DNA from: Rhizobium sp. CF122
GTDB taxonomy: Bacteria > Pseudomonadota > Alphaproteobacteria > Rhizobiales > Rhizobiaceae
Assembly: GCF_000282035.1 (NCBI RefSeq)
Contig: NZ_AKKA01000023.1
Coordinates: 1 to 64,000 of the forward strand
Length of the DNA stretch: 64,000 nucleotides
Direction of reading: 5' to 3'
Positions 47,313 to 57,009 of this stretch are shown here, one piece after another. Position numbers and translations under genes: made by a program. How positions within the stretch are numbered: the stretch's first letter is position 1; each line of letters opens with the position of its first letter. The notes beneath the pieces are model-generated. The model was not told where the DNA came from. It made no database searches and worked only from the letters and a program-made list of their open reading frames with translations.

Positions 47313-47996
47313 ATGGCATTCAACGACGACAGCTTCATTCGTGAAGTCAATGAGGAACTGCGTTCCGACCAGGTGAAGGGCGCATGGCGCCGGTTCGGCC
47401 GCTACCTGATTGCGCTCGCTGTCCTCATCGTTCTCGGTACCATCGGCTACAAGGCGTACGAGTATTGGGACGACAACAAGTCCTCCGGTACGGGCGACCA
47501 GTTCATCGCTGCCATGAAACTCGCCGACGAGAACAAGACCGACGAGGCACTCGCTGCCCTCGCGAAGCTGGAGAAGGAAGGTCACGGAGCCTATCCGATC
47601 CTTGCGCGTATGCGCTCGGCGACCGTGCTGGCGCAGAAGGGCGACGCAGCGGGCGCCGTTGCCGCTTTCGACGCGATCGGCAAGGACACAGCAGCGCCGC
47701 AGGCGGTTCGCGACGCCGCCAAGATGCGCGCCGGCTGGCTGCTGATCGAAGGCGGCACCTACGAGCAGGTTTCCGCCCAGGTCGAGGAAATGGCAGTGCC
47801 CAGCAACGCCTTCCGCCACTCGGCCCGCGAAGCGCTCGGTCTTGCCGCCTACAAGGCCGGCAATATGGCGCAGGCGCGCCAGTGGTTCAAGGCGATCGCC
47901 GACGACGCGCAGAGCCCCCGCAATGTTGCCAATCGTGCCCAGATGATGCTTGATAACATCACCGCATCCGGCAAGGCGCCCGCCGCACAGGGCTGA
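47313..47996 (+). CDS. Membrane-anchored TPR protein (YfgM/TPR_21-like)
   Basis: The 227-residue protein has a short cytoplasmic N-terminus (SFIREVNEELRSDQVKGAWRRFGRY), one membrane helix (LIALAVLIVLGTIGYKAYEYW, 31-51) and periplasmic TPR-like helices. This resembles YfgM, an ancillary subunit of the Sec translocon, which in E. coli also sits just before der (with bamB between). It runs 15 bases before der here; no bamB is present. Confidence 0.88.
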   Translation: MAFNDDSFIREVNEELRSDQVKGAWRRFGRYLIALAVLIVLGTIGYKAYEYWDDNKSSGTGDQFIAAMKLADENKTDEALAALAKLEKEGHGAYPILARMRSATVLAQKGDAAGAVAAFDAIGKDTAAPQAVRDAAKMRAGWLLIEGGTYEQVSAQVEEMAVPSNAFRHSAREALGLAAYKAGNMAQARQWFKAIADDAQSPRNVANRAQMMLDNITASGKAPAAQG

Positions 47997-48011
47997 ATGT
48001 AAGGAATTTCA

Positions 48012-49436
48012 ATGAGCTTCACGGTCGCCATCGTCGGTCGCCCGAATGTCGGCAAGTCGACGCTTTTCAACCGTCTGGTTGGAAAGAAGCTGGCGCTCGT
48101 CGATGACACACCGGGTGTCACCCGCGACCGCCGCCCCGGCGACGCGCGGCTGATCGACCTGCGCTTTACCATCGTCGATACCGCTGGCCTTGAGGAGGCC
48201 CACGAAGAGAGCCTGCAGGGCCGCATGCGCGCGCAGACCGAGGCCGCGATCGACGAAGCCGATCTCTCTCTGTTCGTCGTCGATGCCAAGACCGGTCTGA
48301 CGCCGGTCGATACGGCGCTTGCCGAAATGCTGCGCCGTCGCGGCAAACCGGTGATACTTGTCGCCAACAAGTCCGAGGCGCGCGGCTCCGACGCTGGTTT
48401 CTATGATGCCTACTCGCTGGGCCTCGGGGAGCCCACGCCGATTTCGGCCGAACACGGACAGGGTATGCTCGACCTGCGTGACGCGATCGTTGCAGCCCTT
48501 GGCGAGGAGCGTGCGTTTCCGCCGAAGGAAGATGTCGCCGTCACTGACGTCGATATCCCGCAGTCGACCGGTGCCGACGGCGAAGAAGAGGAAGAGCCGG
48601 CTTACGACGACAGCAAGCCGCTGCGTGTGGCGATCGTCGGCCGCCCGAATGCCGGCAAGTCGACGCTGATCAACCGCTTCCTCGGTGAAGACCGGCTGCT
48701 GACCGGACCGGAAGCCGGCATCACGCGCGATTCCATCTCCGTCGAGTGGGACTGGCGCGGTCGCACCATCAAGATGTTCGACACGGCAGGCATGCGCCGC
48801 AAGGCGAAGGTGATCGAGAAGCTGGAAAAGCTCTCCGTTGCCGATACGCTGCGCGCCATCCGATTTGCCGAACTCGTCGTCATCGTCTTTGATGCGACGA
48901 TCCCGTTCGAGAAGCAGGACCTGCACATTGTCGATCTCGTGCTGCGCGAGGGCCGCGCTGCCGTTCTCGCCTTCAACAAGTGGGACATGATCGAGGATCC
49001 ACAGGCCGTCCTGGCTGACCTGCGTGAAAAGACCGACCGGCTGCTGCCGCAAGCGCGCGGCATCCGCGCCGTGCCGATTTCCGGCCAGACGGGCCGCGGT
49101 CTCGACAAGCTGATGCAGTCGATCATTGACACGGACAAGGTCTGGAACAAGCGCATTTCGACGGCACGTCTCAATCGCTGGCTGGAACAGCAGCAGGTCC
49201 AGCACCCGCCGCCGGCCGTTTCCGGCCGCCGCATCAAGCTCAAGTATATGACGCAGGTGAAGGCGCGCCCGCCGGCCTTCATGATCTCCTGTACGCGTTC
49301 GGACGCGCTTCCGGAATCCTATACGCGTTATCTGATCAATGGCCTGCGCGCTGATTTCGACATGCCGAGCGTGCCGATCCGCATTCACTACCGCTCGCCT
49401 GACAATCCGTACGAATCAAAGAAGAAACGGACCTGA
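48012..49436 (+). CDS. der: Ribosome-associated GTPase Der (EngA)
   Basis: Essential GTPase in 50S subunit assembly. The 474-residue protein has two GTPase domains with G1 loops GRPNVGKST (residues 8-16) and GRPNAGKST (about 213-221), G3 DTAG twice, NKSE and NKWD for guanine recognition, and a C-terminal KH-like domain ([36 protein letters not shown]). A charged linker with EEEEEP separates the domains. It is the last gene of its transcript and ends ten bases from the convergent MarR gene. Confidence 0.97.
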   Translation: MSFTVAIVGRPNVGKSTLFNRLVGKKLALVDDTPGVTRDRRPGDARLIDLRFTIVDTAGLEEAHEESLQGRMRAQTEAAIDEADLSLFVVDAKTGLTPVDTALAEMLRRRGKPVILVANKSEARGSDAGFYDAYSLGLGEPTPISAEHGQGMLDLRDAIVAALGEERAFPPKEDVAVTDVDIPQSTGADGEEEEEPAYDDSKPLRVAIVGRPNAGKSTLINRFLGEDRLLTGPEAGITRDSISVEWDWRGRTIKMFDTAGMRRKAKVIEKLEKLSVADTLRAIRFAELVVIVFDATIPFEKQDLHIVDLVLREGRAAVLAFNKWDMIEDPQAVLADLREKTDRLLPQARGIRAVPISGQTGRGLDKLMQSIIDTDKVWNKRISTARLNRWLEQQQVQHPPPAVSGRRIKLKYMTQVKARPPAFMISCTRSDALPESYTRYLINGLRADFDMPSVPIRIHYRSPDNPYESKKKRT

Positions 49437-49446
49437 TAGAGCGAGT

Positions 49447-49884
49447 TCAGGTTGCGCTGCGCTCCAACGCATCGCGTAGCGCAACAACCTCCGCCCTTAG
49501 CCGCTTCAGTTCAGCGAATTCCTGGCCCGACGCGCTGACGATGCAGCCGGGGATGGAAGCTGCGCGCTTTCTAAGTTCCCGGCCTTCCTCGGTCAGCCGG
49601 ATAATGACGACACGTTCGTCGTCCATGCCGCGTTCACGCTTGACGTAGCCGGTCGCTTCCAGACGCTTGAGGAGGGGGGTGAGGGTGCTCGATTCGAGGA
49701 GCAGCTTCGCGCCGATGGCACCCACCGTCTGGCTATCTTCCTTCCAGAGCGTGACCATGACCAGGTATTGCGGATAGGTCAGGTTCAGTGCGTCCAGCAT
49801 CGGCTTGTAGACGCGGTTCATCGCGTGGTTCGCGGTGTAGAGGGCGAAACAGATGAAATCGTCGAGATTCAGATCGTCGCTCAT
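49447..49884 (-). CDS. MarR-family regulator, OhrR-like
   Basis: The 145-residue winged-helix repressor carries FICFALYTANHAMNRVYKPMLDALNLTYPQYLVMVTLW, the OhrR peroxide-sensor block with the reactive Cys (C12), and a second Cys (C114), as in two-Cys OhrR proteins where they form a disulfide when oxidised. So it likely senses organic hydroperoxides. Instead of an ohr gene it faces an exported esterase. The 160-base spacer has four similar operator elements. ATG at 49884 is preferred over a start eight codons earlier. Confidence 0.9.
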   Translation of the reverse strand: MSDDLNLDDFICFALYTANHAMNRVYKPMLDALNLTYPQYLVMVTLWKEDSQTVGAIGAKLLLESSTLTPLLKRLEATGYVKRERGMDDERVVIIRLTEEGRELRKRAASIPGCIVSASGQEFAELKRLRAEVVALRDALERSAT

Positions 49885-49898
49885 ATCGTGATCTCCAA

Positions 49899-49998
49899 AA
49901 TCGCACAATAATATATCGCGCGATAAATAGTAGCAAGCATGCTTTTTGCATGGCTGCCATGCTCAGATTTATATCGCGCAATAAATAATCGTGCGATA
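49899..49998. promoter_or_regulatory. Four-copy operator between OhrR-like gene and esterase
   Basis: Four 12-base elements of one type: AATCGCACAATA (49899-49910), TATCGCGCGATA (49914-49925, perfect palindrome), TATCGCGCAATA (49972-49983) and AATCGTGCGATA (49987-49998). They form two pairs with centres 15 bases apart, one pair near each divergent gene. This is the likely binding site set of the OhrR-like repressor. Confidence 0.7.
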
Positions 49999-50044
49999 AG
50001 CATAATGCGTGTTCACAACGAACCGCAACCAAAAGGACAAGACG

Positions 50045-51058
50045 ATGTCGACCATCAAGACCGCAGTCTGCGCAGCAACCATCCTGGCAGCCACCGCCTT
50101 CGGCGCCGCTGCCGATCCGGTGCTGGAACCGACGACCCAAAAGTTCATCGACGCGCTGGCCGGCGCCAAGCCGATCTATACGCTGTCTCCGTCCGACGCC
50201 CGCGGCGTTCTTGCCGGGGCGCAGAAGGGCGACGTCAAGAAGCTCGCCGCCAAGGAAGAGAACCTGACGATCAAGGCCGGTCCGACCGGCAGCATCAAGT
50301 TGCGCATCGTTCGTCCGGAAGGCGCGAAGGGCGAGCTTCCTGTCGTCATGTATTTCCACGGCGGCGGTTGGGTTCTCGGCGATGCCGACACGCATGACCG
50401 GCTCGTCCGCGAGATTGCCAATGGCGCCAAGGCCGCCGTCGTCTTCGTCGACTACGAGCGCTCACCGCAAGCGCGTTATCCGATCGCGATCGAACAGGCC
50501 TATGCCGCCACGAAATATGTTGCCGAGCATGAGAAGGAATTCAATGTCGATGCGAGCCGCCTGGCCGTGGCCGGCGATAGTGTGGGCGGCAACATGACGG
50601 CGGCAGTCACCTTGCTTGCCAAGGAGCGCGGCGGCCCGGCAATCGATCAGCAGGTTCTCTTCTATCCGGTGACCGACGCCAACTTCGAGACCGGCTCCTA
50701 CAATCAGTTCGCCAATGGCCCGTGGCTGACGAAGGAAGCGATGAAGTGGTTCTGGAACGCCTATCTGCCTGATGAAGCCAAGCGCAAGGAGCCGACGGCT
50801 TCACCGCTGCAGGCGTCGCTCGATCAATTGAACGGTCTGCCGCCGGCACTGATCATCACCGATGAGAACGACGTGCTGCGCGATGAAGGCGAGGCCTATG
50901 GCCGGAAACTGAGCCAGGCCGGCGTGAAGGTGACCTCGATCCGCTACAACGGCACGATCCACGACTTCGTGCTTCTGAACGCCATTGCCGAGACGCCGGC
51001 GGTGCGCAGCGCGATTTCCGTCGCCAACCAGACGCTGCGCGACGCGCTCAGGAAATGA
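50045..51058 (+). CDS. Exported alpha/beta-hydrolase esterase (HSL family)
   Basis: The 337-residue protein has a signal peptide (residues 1-23, cut after AFGAAA) and the hormone-sensitive-lipase layout: oxyanion HGGGW, nucleophile elbow GDSVGG (the usual A is V), acid in ITDENDVLRDEGEAYG, and His in GTIHDFVLLN. So it is probably a periplasmic carboxylesterase. Being divergent from an OhrR-like regulator with shared operators, it should be induced by organic hydroperoxides or a related ligand. Ends before an intrinsic terminator. Confidence 0.9.
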   Translation: MSTIKTAVCAATILAATAFGAAADPVLEPTTQKFIDALAGAKPIYTLSPSDARGVLAGAQKGDVKKLAAKEENLTIKAGPTGSIKLRIVRPEGAKGELPVVMYFHGGGWVLGDADTHDRLVREIANGAKAAVVFVDYERSPQARYPIAIEQAYAATKYVAEHEKEFNVDASRLAVAGDSVGGNMTAAVTLLAKERGGPAIDQQVLFYPVTDANFETGSYNQFANGPWLTKEAMKWFWNAYLPDEAKRKEPTASPLQASLDQLNGLPPALIITDENDVLRDEGEAYGRKLSQAGVKVTSIRYNGTIHDFVLLNAIAETPAVRSAISVANQTLRDALRK

Positions 51059-51063
51059 CGGGA

Positions 51064-52230
51064 TCAGGTTCCTGACGAGATAGGCCCGGCGGCCTCGCCG
51101 GGCTTTTTCGCTCTTGGCAGCGACTTGGCGGCAAACTGCCAAGCCTTTTTCCATTTTGGCGTGATGACGCCGTTGGCGGCGCGAATGTTGTTGATGAACT
51201 GCGTGGTCGCCGCTTCCCAGGAATATTGCAGGGCAAGTTCACGGGCCTTTTCGCGCGAAGCAGACAGAGCCGCCAAGCAGGCTGTCCTCAGGTCATTGTC
51301 GAGTGCGCCGACCTCGTTGTCTTCGCCGATGATGTCGAGCGGCCCAGTCACGGGGTAGGCAGCGACGGGAACGCCGGAGGCGAGCGCCTCCAGAATCGTA
51401 TTGCCGAACGTATCCGTCAGCGATGGGAAGACGAAGACGTCCGCCTGGGCATAGGTCTTTGCCAGTTCCTCGCCGACTTTCAGACCGGTGAAAAGTACAT
51501 CCGGGTAGCGCTTCTCGAGTTCGGCGCGGGCCGGTCCGTCACCCACGACGACTTTCGATCCGGGCAGGTCGAGATCCAGAAAGGCCGGGAGGTTCTTCTC
51601 CAATGCTACTCGGCCAACCGTCATGAAGACCGGGCGGGGCAGTCCGAACGGTGCATCTTCCAGCGGTGTCGGGTGGAACTGGCCGGCGTCGATGCCGCGG
51701 CTCCATGGCATCAGGTTGCAGATACCCTTCTCGGAGAGCTCACGCGCAAGACTTGGCGTTGCGACCATGCAGCCCGCACCCGAATTGTGGAACCAGCGGA
51801 CGAAAGCGTAGAGCCAGCTTTTCGGTAAAGGCAGGCGCGCCGAGACATATTCCGGAAAGCGGGTGTGATAGCTGGTCGAAAACGGCATGCGGTTCCTCAG
51901 GCACCAGCGCCGCGCCGTGAGACCCAAAGGGCCTTCCGTCGCGATGTGAACGTAGGACGGCATGTGCTTTTCTATCTCGCGCGCGACGCGGCGATAATTG
52001 GCGATCGAAAGGCGAATTTCACGATAGGTGGGGCAGGGGATGCTGTGAAAGCCCTGCGGCGTCACCATCGCCACCTCGATGCCCATCTTCGCGAGTTCGC
52101 GATTGGTATTCTCGATCGAGCGAACGACGCCGTTGACCTGAGGATGCCAGGCATCACTGACAATAACCAGCCGTTCCGCCACGCCCTGCCGAGACATAGC
52201 CAGGCTTTCGTCGCTTCCAACATCCGACAT
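51064..52230 (-). CDS. GT4-family glycosyltransferase (mannosyltransferase-like)
   Basis: The protein (388 residues from this ATG) has a GT-B fold: IVSDAWHPQVNGVVRSIENTNREL, GPLGLTARRWCLRNRMPFSTSYHTRFPEY, PRPVFMTVGRVALEKNL and FVFPSLTDTFGNTILEALASGVPVAAYPVTGP with the E-x7-E motif. Best matches are the DIM/GDP-mannose-type family that glycosylate diacylglycerol or phosphoinositides; lipid or polysaccharide glycosylation is inferred. Starts at 52242 (GTG) or 52197 (ATG) are also possible. Its 3' end carries the opposite strand's terminator. Confidence 0.87.
   Translation of the reverse strand: MSDVGSDESLAMSRQGVAERLVIVSDAWHPQVNGVVRSIENTNRELAKMGIEVAMVTPQGFHSIPCPTYREIRLSIANYRRVAREIEKHMPSYVHIATEGPLGLTARRWCLRNRMPFSTSYHTRFPEYVSARLPLPKSWLYAFVRWFHNSGAGCMVATPSLARELSEKGICNLMPWSRGIDAGQFHPTPLEDAPFGLPRPVFMTVGRVALEKNLPAFLDLDLPGSKVVVGDGPARAELEKRYPDVLFTGLKVGEELAKTYAQADVFVFPSLTDTFGNTILEALASGVPVAAYPVTGPLDIIGEDNEVGALDNDLRTACLAALSASREKARELALQYSWEAATTQFINNIRAANGVITPKWKKAWQFAAKSLPRAKKPGEAAGPISSGT
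51084..51108 (+). terminator. Intrinsic terminator of the esterase gene, inside GT coding sequence
   Basis: An 8-bp perfect stem GCCCGGCG/CGCCGGGC (51084-51091 with 51096-51103, loop GCCT) is followed by five T (51104-51108), 26 bases after the esterase stop. The bases also encode the last residues of the convergent glycosyltransferase. Confidence 0.88.
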
Positions 52231-52406
52231 ATGTTGCAGCACGCCCCAATTCCATACACGCCGCGCCGCGGGGGGCGCCGGCTCAATTCCGGGTAGGCCC
52301 GGAGACTCGATTCCCGCGCTACCTATTCTGGAGGCCGTCGATGATGGAAATATTACAGTCGCGTTACGCCGACAGATGAGTGGTCGTTAGCGGGGCTCGG
52401 TGCTGC

Positions 52407-53327
52407 CTAGGCCTTCTTCAGGCCGAGCTTTTCCCGTGCGACGAGGGCACCGTGTTCGCTGACGACGCGTGCAGCGACCTTTGCGGCAAATGCGGCTGCG
52501 GCCGGCGCGTTCCTGGTCTCGAGATAGCGTGCGAGAAATGCGCCATTGAAACTGTCACCGGCGCTTGTCGTGTCGACGACCTGCTCGACCTTTTCAGCCG
52601 GGACGAAGTTCTCCACGCCATCGAAACTCAGCGTAGCGCCTTCCGCGCCATTCTTGACGACGACATCGGCCGCCCCAAGTGTGCGATACCGCTGGATCGT
52701 TGCCGCTATCGAGACGTCGCCGAAGTGAGTTGCCTCGTCATCAAAACTCGGCAGCACCAGGGAAGAGGCGCGCGCGCCTTCGCTGATTGTCGCATGCATC
52801 ACGTCATAGCCCGACCAGAGCCGTGGGCGAATGTTGGGGTCGAAGGCAACAATCTTGCCGGCCGCCTTGGCACGGCGAACCTCGGCCAGCAACGTGTCGG
52901 CGTCATTGCGCGACAGGATCGCAAGCGTGATGCCGGAGAAATAGATGACGTCGCAGGCCTCGATCACCTCGCGCAAAAGTTCCGCATCAGCTGCCAATTG
53001 GCGAGCCGCGGAGTTGTCGCGCCAGTAACTAAAGGAGCGTTCGCCATCCTTCAGGCTGATCATGTAGAGACCGGGCGCCTTGCCCTTGATGCGCCTGATA
53101 AACTCGGTGCCGATGCCGGCTTCCTTGAAGAAGGCGATCATCTCATCGGACATAGGTTCGTCACCGAGCGCGGTAAAATACTCCACCGACCAATCGGCCG
53201 GCAGGCAGGCGCGAGCATACCAGGCGGTGTTCAGCGTATCGCCGGCGAAGCCCTTGCGCAGCAAGCCGGCGCCGGCCTGCGAAAGCTCCACCATGCATTC
53301 ACCGATCGATAGAAAACGCCCGCTCAC
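52407..53327 (-). CDS. kdgK: 2-dehydro-3-deoxygluconokinase (PfkB family)
   Basis: Phosphorylates KDG to KDPG in the Entner-Doudoroff/uronate routes. The 306-residue protein has the family N-terminus RFLSIGECMVELSQ, GFAGDTLNTAWYARA, FSYWRDNSAARQLA (KdgK-type) and the PfkB end DTTSAGDSFNGAFLARYLE with the catalytic Asp in G-D-S. Start is GTG with GGGAGG upstream. The ED aldolase and the uronate genes are not next to it. Confidence 0.9.
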   Translation of the reverse strand: MSGRFLSIGECMVELSQAGAGLLRKGFAGDTLNTAWYARACLPADWSVEYFTALGDEPMSDEMIAFFKEAGIGTEFIRRIKGKAPGLYMISLKDGERSFSYWRDNSAARQLAADAELLREVIEACDVIYFSGITLAILSRNDADTLLAEVRRAKAAGKIVAFDPNIRPRLWSGYDVMHATISEGARASSLVLPSFDDEATHFGDVSIAATIQRYRTLGAADVVVKNGAEGATLSFDGVENFVPAEKVEQVVDTTSAGDSFNGAFLARYLETRNAPAAAAFAAKVAARVVSEHGALVAREKLGLKKA

Positions 53328-53520
53328 AGAAAGCCTCCCCGAATTTTCTCCTTTCGCTGATACGCGCAGAGCACTTCGCTGACAAGCTACGAACTGGCGG
53401 CTTTGGGTCTGATAATCGGTTGGATTGGCGGGGCCATTGGCGACGCTTCCGGCTGAAGGTTGTTTTTTGTCCCACCCGCTTTAGTGTGCAACGTCATTGC
53501 ATGAATGCAGGAGATGAACA

Positions 53521-55170
53521 GTGGCGGTTGCGGACAAGACGGCGGACTGGTGGCGGGGTGCAGTCATTTATCAGGTCTATCCACGTTCCTTTCAGGATAC
53601 GAACGGAGATGGCTTGGGCGATCTCAAGGGCATTACTCGGCGATTGCCCTATATCGCCAGCCTCGGTGTCGATGCCATCTGGCTGTCGCCGTTCTTCAAA
53701 TCGCCCATGGCCGATATGGGCTACGATGTTTCGGACTATTGCGATGTCGATCCGATTTTCGGCACGCTTGCCGATTTCGACGAGATGATGACCGCGGCTC
53801 ACGGGCTCGGCATCAAGGTCGTCATCGACCAGGTGATCTCGCATACGTCGGACGTTCATCCCTGGTTCATCGAGAGCCGCTCGAGCCGGACCAATTCGAA
53901 GGCGGACTGGTATGTCTGGGCCGACCCGAAACCGGACGGCACTGCGCCCAACAACTGGCTCTCGATCTTCGGCGGACCCGGCTGGGAATGGGACGGCGTG
54001 CGCCGGCAGTACTACCAGCACAACTTCCTGACCTCGCAGCCGGATCTCAACTTCCACAGCCCGCAGGTTCAGGATGCCGTGCTTGCCACGGTGAAGTTCT
54101 GGCTCGACCGCGGCGTCGACGGCTTCCGCCTCGATACCGTCAACTATTACTTCTGCGACAAGCTGCTTCGCGACAACCCTGCGCACGCGCCTGACGAGAG
54201 TGACGCCGGCCTCGATGCGCCGGATACGAACCCCTATGGCATGCAGAATCACCTCCATGACAAGACGCAGCCGGAGAATATCGGCTTCCTCCAGCGGTTC
54301 CGGGCTCTGCTCGATCGCTACGAGGCACGCACGACGGTCGGCGAGGTCGGTGACGGCGCCCGCTCGTTGAAGACCGTGGCCGCCTATACGACCGGCGGCG
54401 ACAAGCTGCACATGTGCTACACCTTCGATCTGCTCGGGCCGGATTTCACCGCCACGCATATCCGCAGTTGCGTCGACGCCTTCCAGAAGTCTGTCGCAGA
54501 TGGATGGGTCTGCTGGGCCTTCTCCAACCACGACGTCAACCGCCATGTCAGCCGCTTTGCCAAGACGGAAGCGGAGCGACCTGTTATCGCCAAGCTCGCC
54601 ATGTCGGTGCTGGCGGCACTGCGGGGCTCGATCTGCCTCTATCAGGGTGAAGAGCTTGGCCTTCCGGAGGCACAGCTTGCCTTCGAGGACCTGCGCGACC
54701 CCTACGGCATTCGCTTCTGGCCGGCCTTCAAGGGGCGTGACGGGTGCCGCACGCCGATGCCCTGGGAGGCGGCCAAGGCGCATGCCGGCTTTACGACGGC
54801 CGAGAAATCCTGGCTGCCGGTGCCTTACGAGCAGGCAGCACTTTCGATCGATACGCAGGAGAGTGATCCGCATTCCGTCCTGCATCACTACCGGCAGACG
54901 CTCAAATTCCGCAAAGGCCACCCGGCGCTGCTCGACGGCACCATGGAGTTCATTGGAACCAATCAAGATCTTCTGGCCTTCACGCGTTCGAAGGGAAGCG
55001 AAAAGCTGCTCTTCGTCTTCAACCTGACGCGCAAGCCCGCACAGTTCGTTCCGCCAGCGGGAATGGTGATCGGAGAGCGGCTGGCGATACCTGGCTTCGA
55101 GACGGTGACCGGAACCGGGCCGATCAAGCTGGCGGCGCTGGATGCGTTCTGCGCGCGGGTGGCGGGCTAG
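53521..55170 (+). CDS. Alpha-glucosidase, GH13
   Basis: The 549-residue cytoplasmic enzyme hydrolyses alpha-1,4/1,6-glucosides such as maltose, sucrose isomers or trehalulose. GH13 region I is in VIDQVISHTSD; II in DGFRLDTVNYY with the nucleophile Asp; III in TTVGEVGDGA with the acid Glu; IV in CWAFSNHDVNRH. It is similar to AglA of S. meliloti, but the agl transport genes are absent here. Start is GTG with AGGAG seven bases upstream; no signal peptide. Monocistronic. Confidence 0.92.
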   Translation: MAVADKTADWWRGAVIYQVYPRSFQDTNGDGLGDLKGITRRLPYIASLGVDAIWLSPFFKSPMADMGYDVSDYCDVDPIFGTLADFDEMMTAAHGLGIKVVIDQVISHTSDVHPWFIESRSSRTNSKADWYVWADPKPDGTAPNNWLSIFGGPGWEWDGVRRQYYQHNFLTSQPDLNFHSPQVQDAVLATVKFWLDRGVDGFRLDTVNYYFCDKLLRDNPAHAPDESDAGLDAPDTNPYGMQNHLHDKTQPENIGFLQRFRALLDRYEARTTVGEVGDGARSLKTVAAYTTGGDKLHMCYTFDLLGPDFTATHIRSCVDAFQKSVADGWVCWAFSNHDVNRHVSRFAKTEAERPVIAKLAMSVLAALRGSICLYQGEELGLPEAQLAFEDLRDPYGIRFWPAFKGRDGCRTPMPWEAAKAHAGFTTAEKSWLPVPYEQAALSIDTQESDPHSVLHHYRQTLKFRKGHPALLDGTMEFIGTNQDLLAFTRSKGSEKLLFVFNLTRKPAQFVPPAGMVIGERLAIPGFETVTGTGPIKLAALDAFCARVAG

Positions 55171-55174
55171 GCGC

Positions 55175-56872
55175 TCACACGATCAACGCGAACTTGTCGA
55201 CATCCACCATTCCGCGGTCGGAGATCTTCAGGTGCGGGATGACCGGCAGCGGCAGGAAGGCGACCTGCAGGAAGGGTTCTTCCAATGTCGTGCCAAGCGC
55301 GTAGGCGGCTTGGCGAAGGTGGTGGAGCGTGTCGCGCACCGTCTCGTAGGGCTCAAGGCTCATCAGCCCTGCAACGGGCAGGGCGATCTCGCCTGTGACC
55401 CTGCCACCCTCGACGACCACGAAGCCGCCGTTGATTTCGCCGAGGCGATTGGCGGCGAGCGCCATGTCGTCCTCGCTGACGCCGACGACGCAGATGTTGT
55501 GGCTGTCATGGCCGACGGTCGAGGCGATCGCACCCTTCTTCAGGCCGAAGCCCTGAACGAAGCCGTTGGCATGGTTGCCGTTCTTGCCGTGCCGCTCGAT
55601 AACGGCGACCTTGATGATGTCGTTGCCGAGGTCGACGTCGGTCTGGTTGCCCTTCACGGGAAGCCGGTAGCGGCGATATTCGGTGATGATCTTGCCGGGG
55701 GTGACGCCGATGACGGGCGTTTCTCCATCGGCGACCGGCACGCCGAAATGAGCGGCGTTGACGGGCCTGGCCTTCACACTGTCGAGGCCGACGGGCTCCA
55801 CCGGTTTGCGGGTGGCAAAGAGTTCGGCGGTTACCTCGCGTCCGGCCACAAAAACGATATCGGCGCGGCAGTTTTCCAGGCTGTCGATCACCACGAGGTC
55901 CGCGCGCCAGCCGGGGGCGACGAGGCCGCGATCTCTCAGTCCGAAGGCCCGCGCAGCCGAAATCGATGCGGCGCGGTAGATAGCCAGCGGCTCGACGCCG
56001 TTCTTGATCGCGGTGCGGATCATGTAGTCAAGGTGGCCGTGCTCGGCGATGTCGAGCGGATTGCGGTCGTCGGTGCAGAGCGCAAGGTGCGGCGACAGGC
56101 GTTCGGTGATAATGGGCATCAGGGCCGCGAGATCTTTCGACACTGAACCCTCGCGCACGAGGATGTGCATCCCCTTGCGGATCTTTTCCAGCGCTTCTGC
56201 AGCACTCGTGCATTCGTGCTCGGTGCGGATGCCGGCGGCGAGATAGCCGTTCAGGTCGTTGCCCGAGAGCAGGGGCGCGTGGCCATCGATATGCTCGCCC
56301 TGGAAGGCGTCGAGTTTGGCCATGCAGACGGGATCCTTGTGGATCACGCCGGGGAAATTCATGAACTCTGCAAGGCCAATGACTTTCGGATGACGGCGGA
56401 AGGGCAACAACCGCTCGATCGGCAGATCGGCGCCCGACGTTTCCAGGTGCGTGGCGGGCACGCAGGAAGAAAGCTGGACGCGGATGTCCATGATCGTCTC
56501 GAGGGACGAATCCAGGAAATACTGAATGCCTTCGGTGCCAAGGACATTGGCGATCTCATGCGGATCGCAGATGGCAGTTGTGACGCCATAGGGCAGGACG
56601 CAGCGGTCGAACTCGTGCGGTGTCACCAGCGAGGATTCGATGTGGAGATGCGTGTCGATGAAGCCAGGCACGACGATCTTGCCTGAGATATCGATCTCGG
56701 TTTCGCCATCGTAGTTGCCGCATGTGCCGACGATACGCTCTTGGGCGATAGCGATATCCGATGCCACAAGTTCGCCAGTAACGAGATCGAAGAAGCGCCC
56801 GCCTTTCAGCACGATATCGGCAGGCAGTTGGCCCGTTCCCTGGTCGATGAGGCGTTCGAGCTTGGCGGTCAT
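55175..56872 (-). CDS. ade: Adenine deaminase (AdeC type)
   Basis: Deaminates adenine to hypoxanthine for XdhAB. The 565-residue amidohydrolase carries [46 protein letters not shown] for metal binding, [33 protein letters not shown] and the C-terminal [16 protein letters not shown] typical of Ade. Of two ATG starts (56878, 56872) the second has GAGG at the better six-base spacing. It forms a third separate purine locus in the window. Confidence 0.95.
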   Translation of the reverse strand: MTAKLERLIDQGTGQLPADIVLKGGRFFDLVTGELVASDIAIAQERIVGTCGNYDGETEIDISGKIVVPGFIDTHLHIESSLVTPHEFDRCVLPYGVTTAICDPHEIANVLGTEGIQYFLDSSLETIMDIRVQLSSCVPATHLETSGADLPIERLLPFRRHPKVIGLAEFMNFPGVIHKDPVCMAKLDAFQGEHIDGHAPLLSGNDLNGYLAAGIRTEHECTSAAEALEKIRKGMHILVREGSVSKDLAALMPIITERLSPHLALCTDDRNPLDIAEHGHLDYMIRTAIKNGVEPLAIYRAASISAARAFGLRDRGLVAPGWRADLVVIDSLENCRADIVFVAGREVTAELFATRKPVEPVGLDSVKARPVNAAHFGVPVADGETPVIGVTPGKIITEYRRYRLPVKGNQTDVDLGNDIIKVAVIERHGKNGNHANGFVQGFGLKKGAIASTVGHDSHNICVVGVSEDDMALAANRLGEINGGFVVVEGGRVTGEIALPVAGLMSLEPYETVRDTLHHLRQAAYALGTTLEEPFLQVAFLPLPVIPHLKISDRGMVDVDKFALIV

Positions 56873-56955
56873 GGGCATCCTCGTGCTGGCGTTTGTCCAG
56901 TTATAACCCATGTGTCGGACAAAGCGAGATCGGCTTGCCGGCTGGTCCACAAACG

Positions 56956-56984
56956 AAAACCGGGCGCCCCAAAGGGACGCCCGG
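56956..56984 (-). terminator. Intrinsic terminator of the livK-like gene
   Basis: A GC-rich stem CCGGGCG.../...CGCCCGG (56960-56970 with 56974-56984, one mismatch) is followed on the minus strand by TTTT (56956-56959), about 26 bases after the stop at 57010. Confidence 0.75.
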
Positions 56985-57009
56985 CGATCCATCCGCGAGA
57001 TCGAAAGGC

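Noticed and set aside
48009..49388. 459-codon minus-strand frame opposite der
   Set aside because: Shadow of an essential, well-recognised gene; no motif or ribosome site.
52295..52325. GACTCGATTCC followed by CGCGCTACC, resembling a tRNA T-arm and 3' end
   Set aside because: No matching acceptor strand, D-arm or anticodon arm upstream; not a tRNA.
53494..54966. 490-codon minus-strand frame opposite the alpha-glucosidase
   Set aside because: Antisense shadow caused by codon bias; the plus strand has all GH13 motifs.
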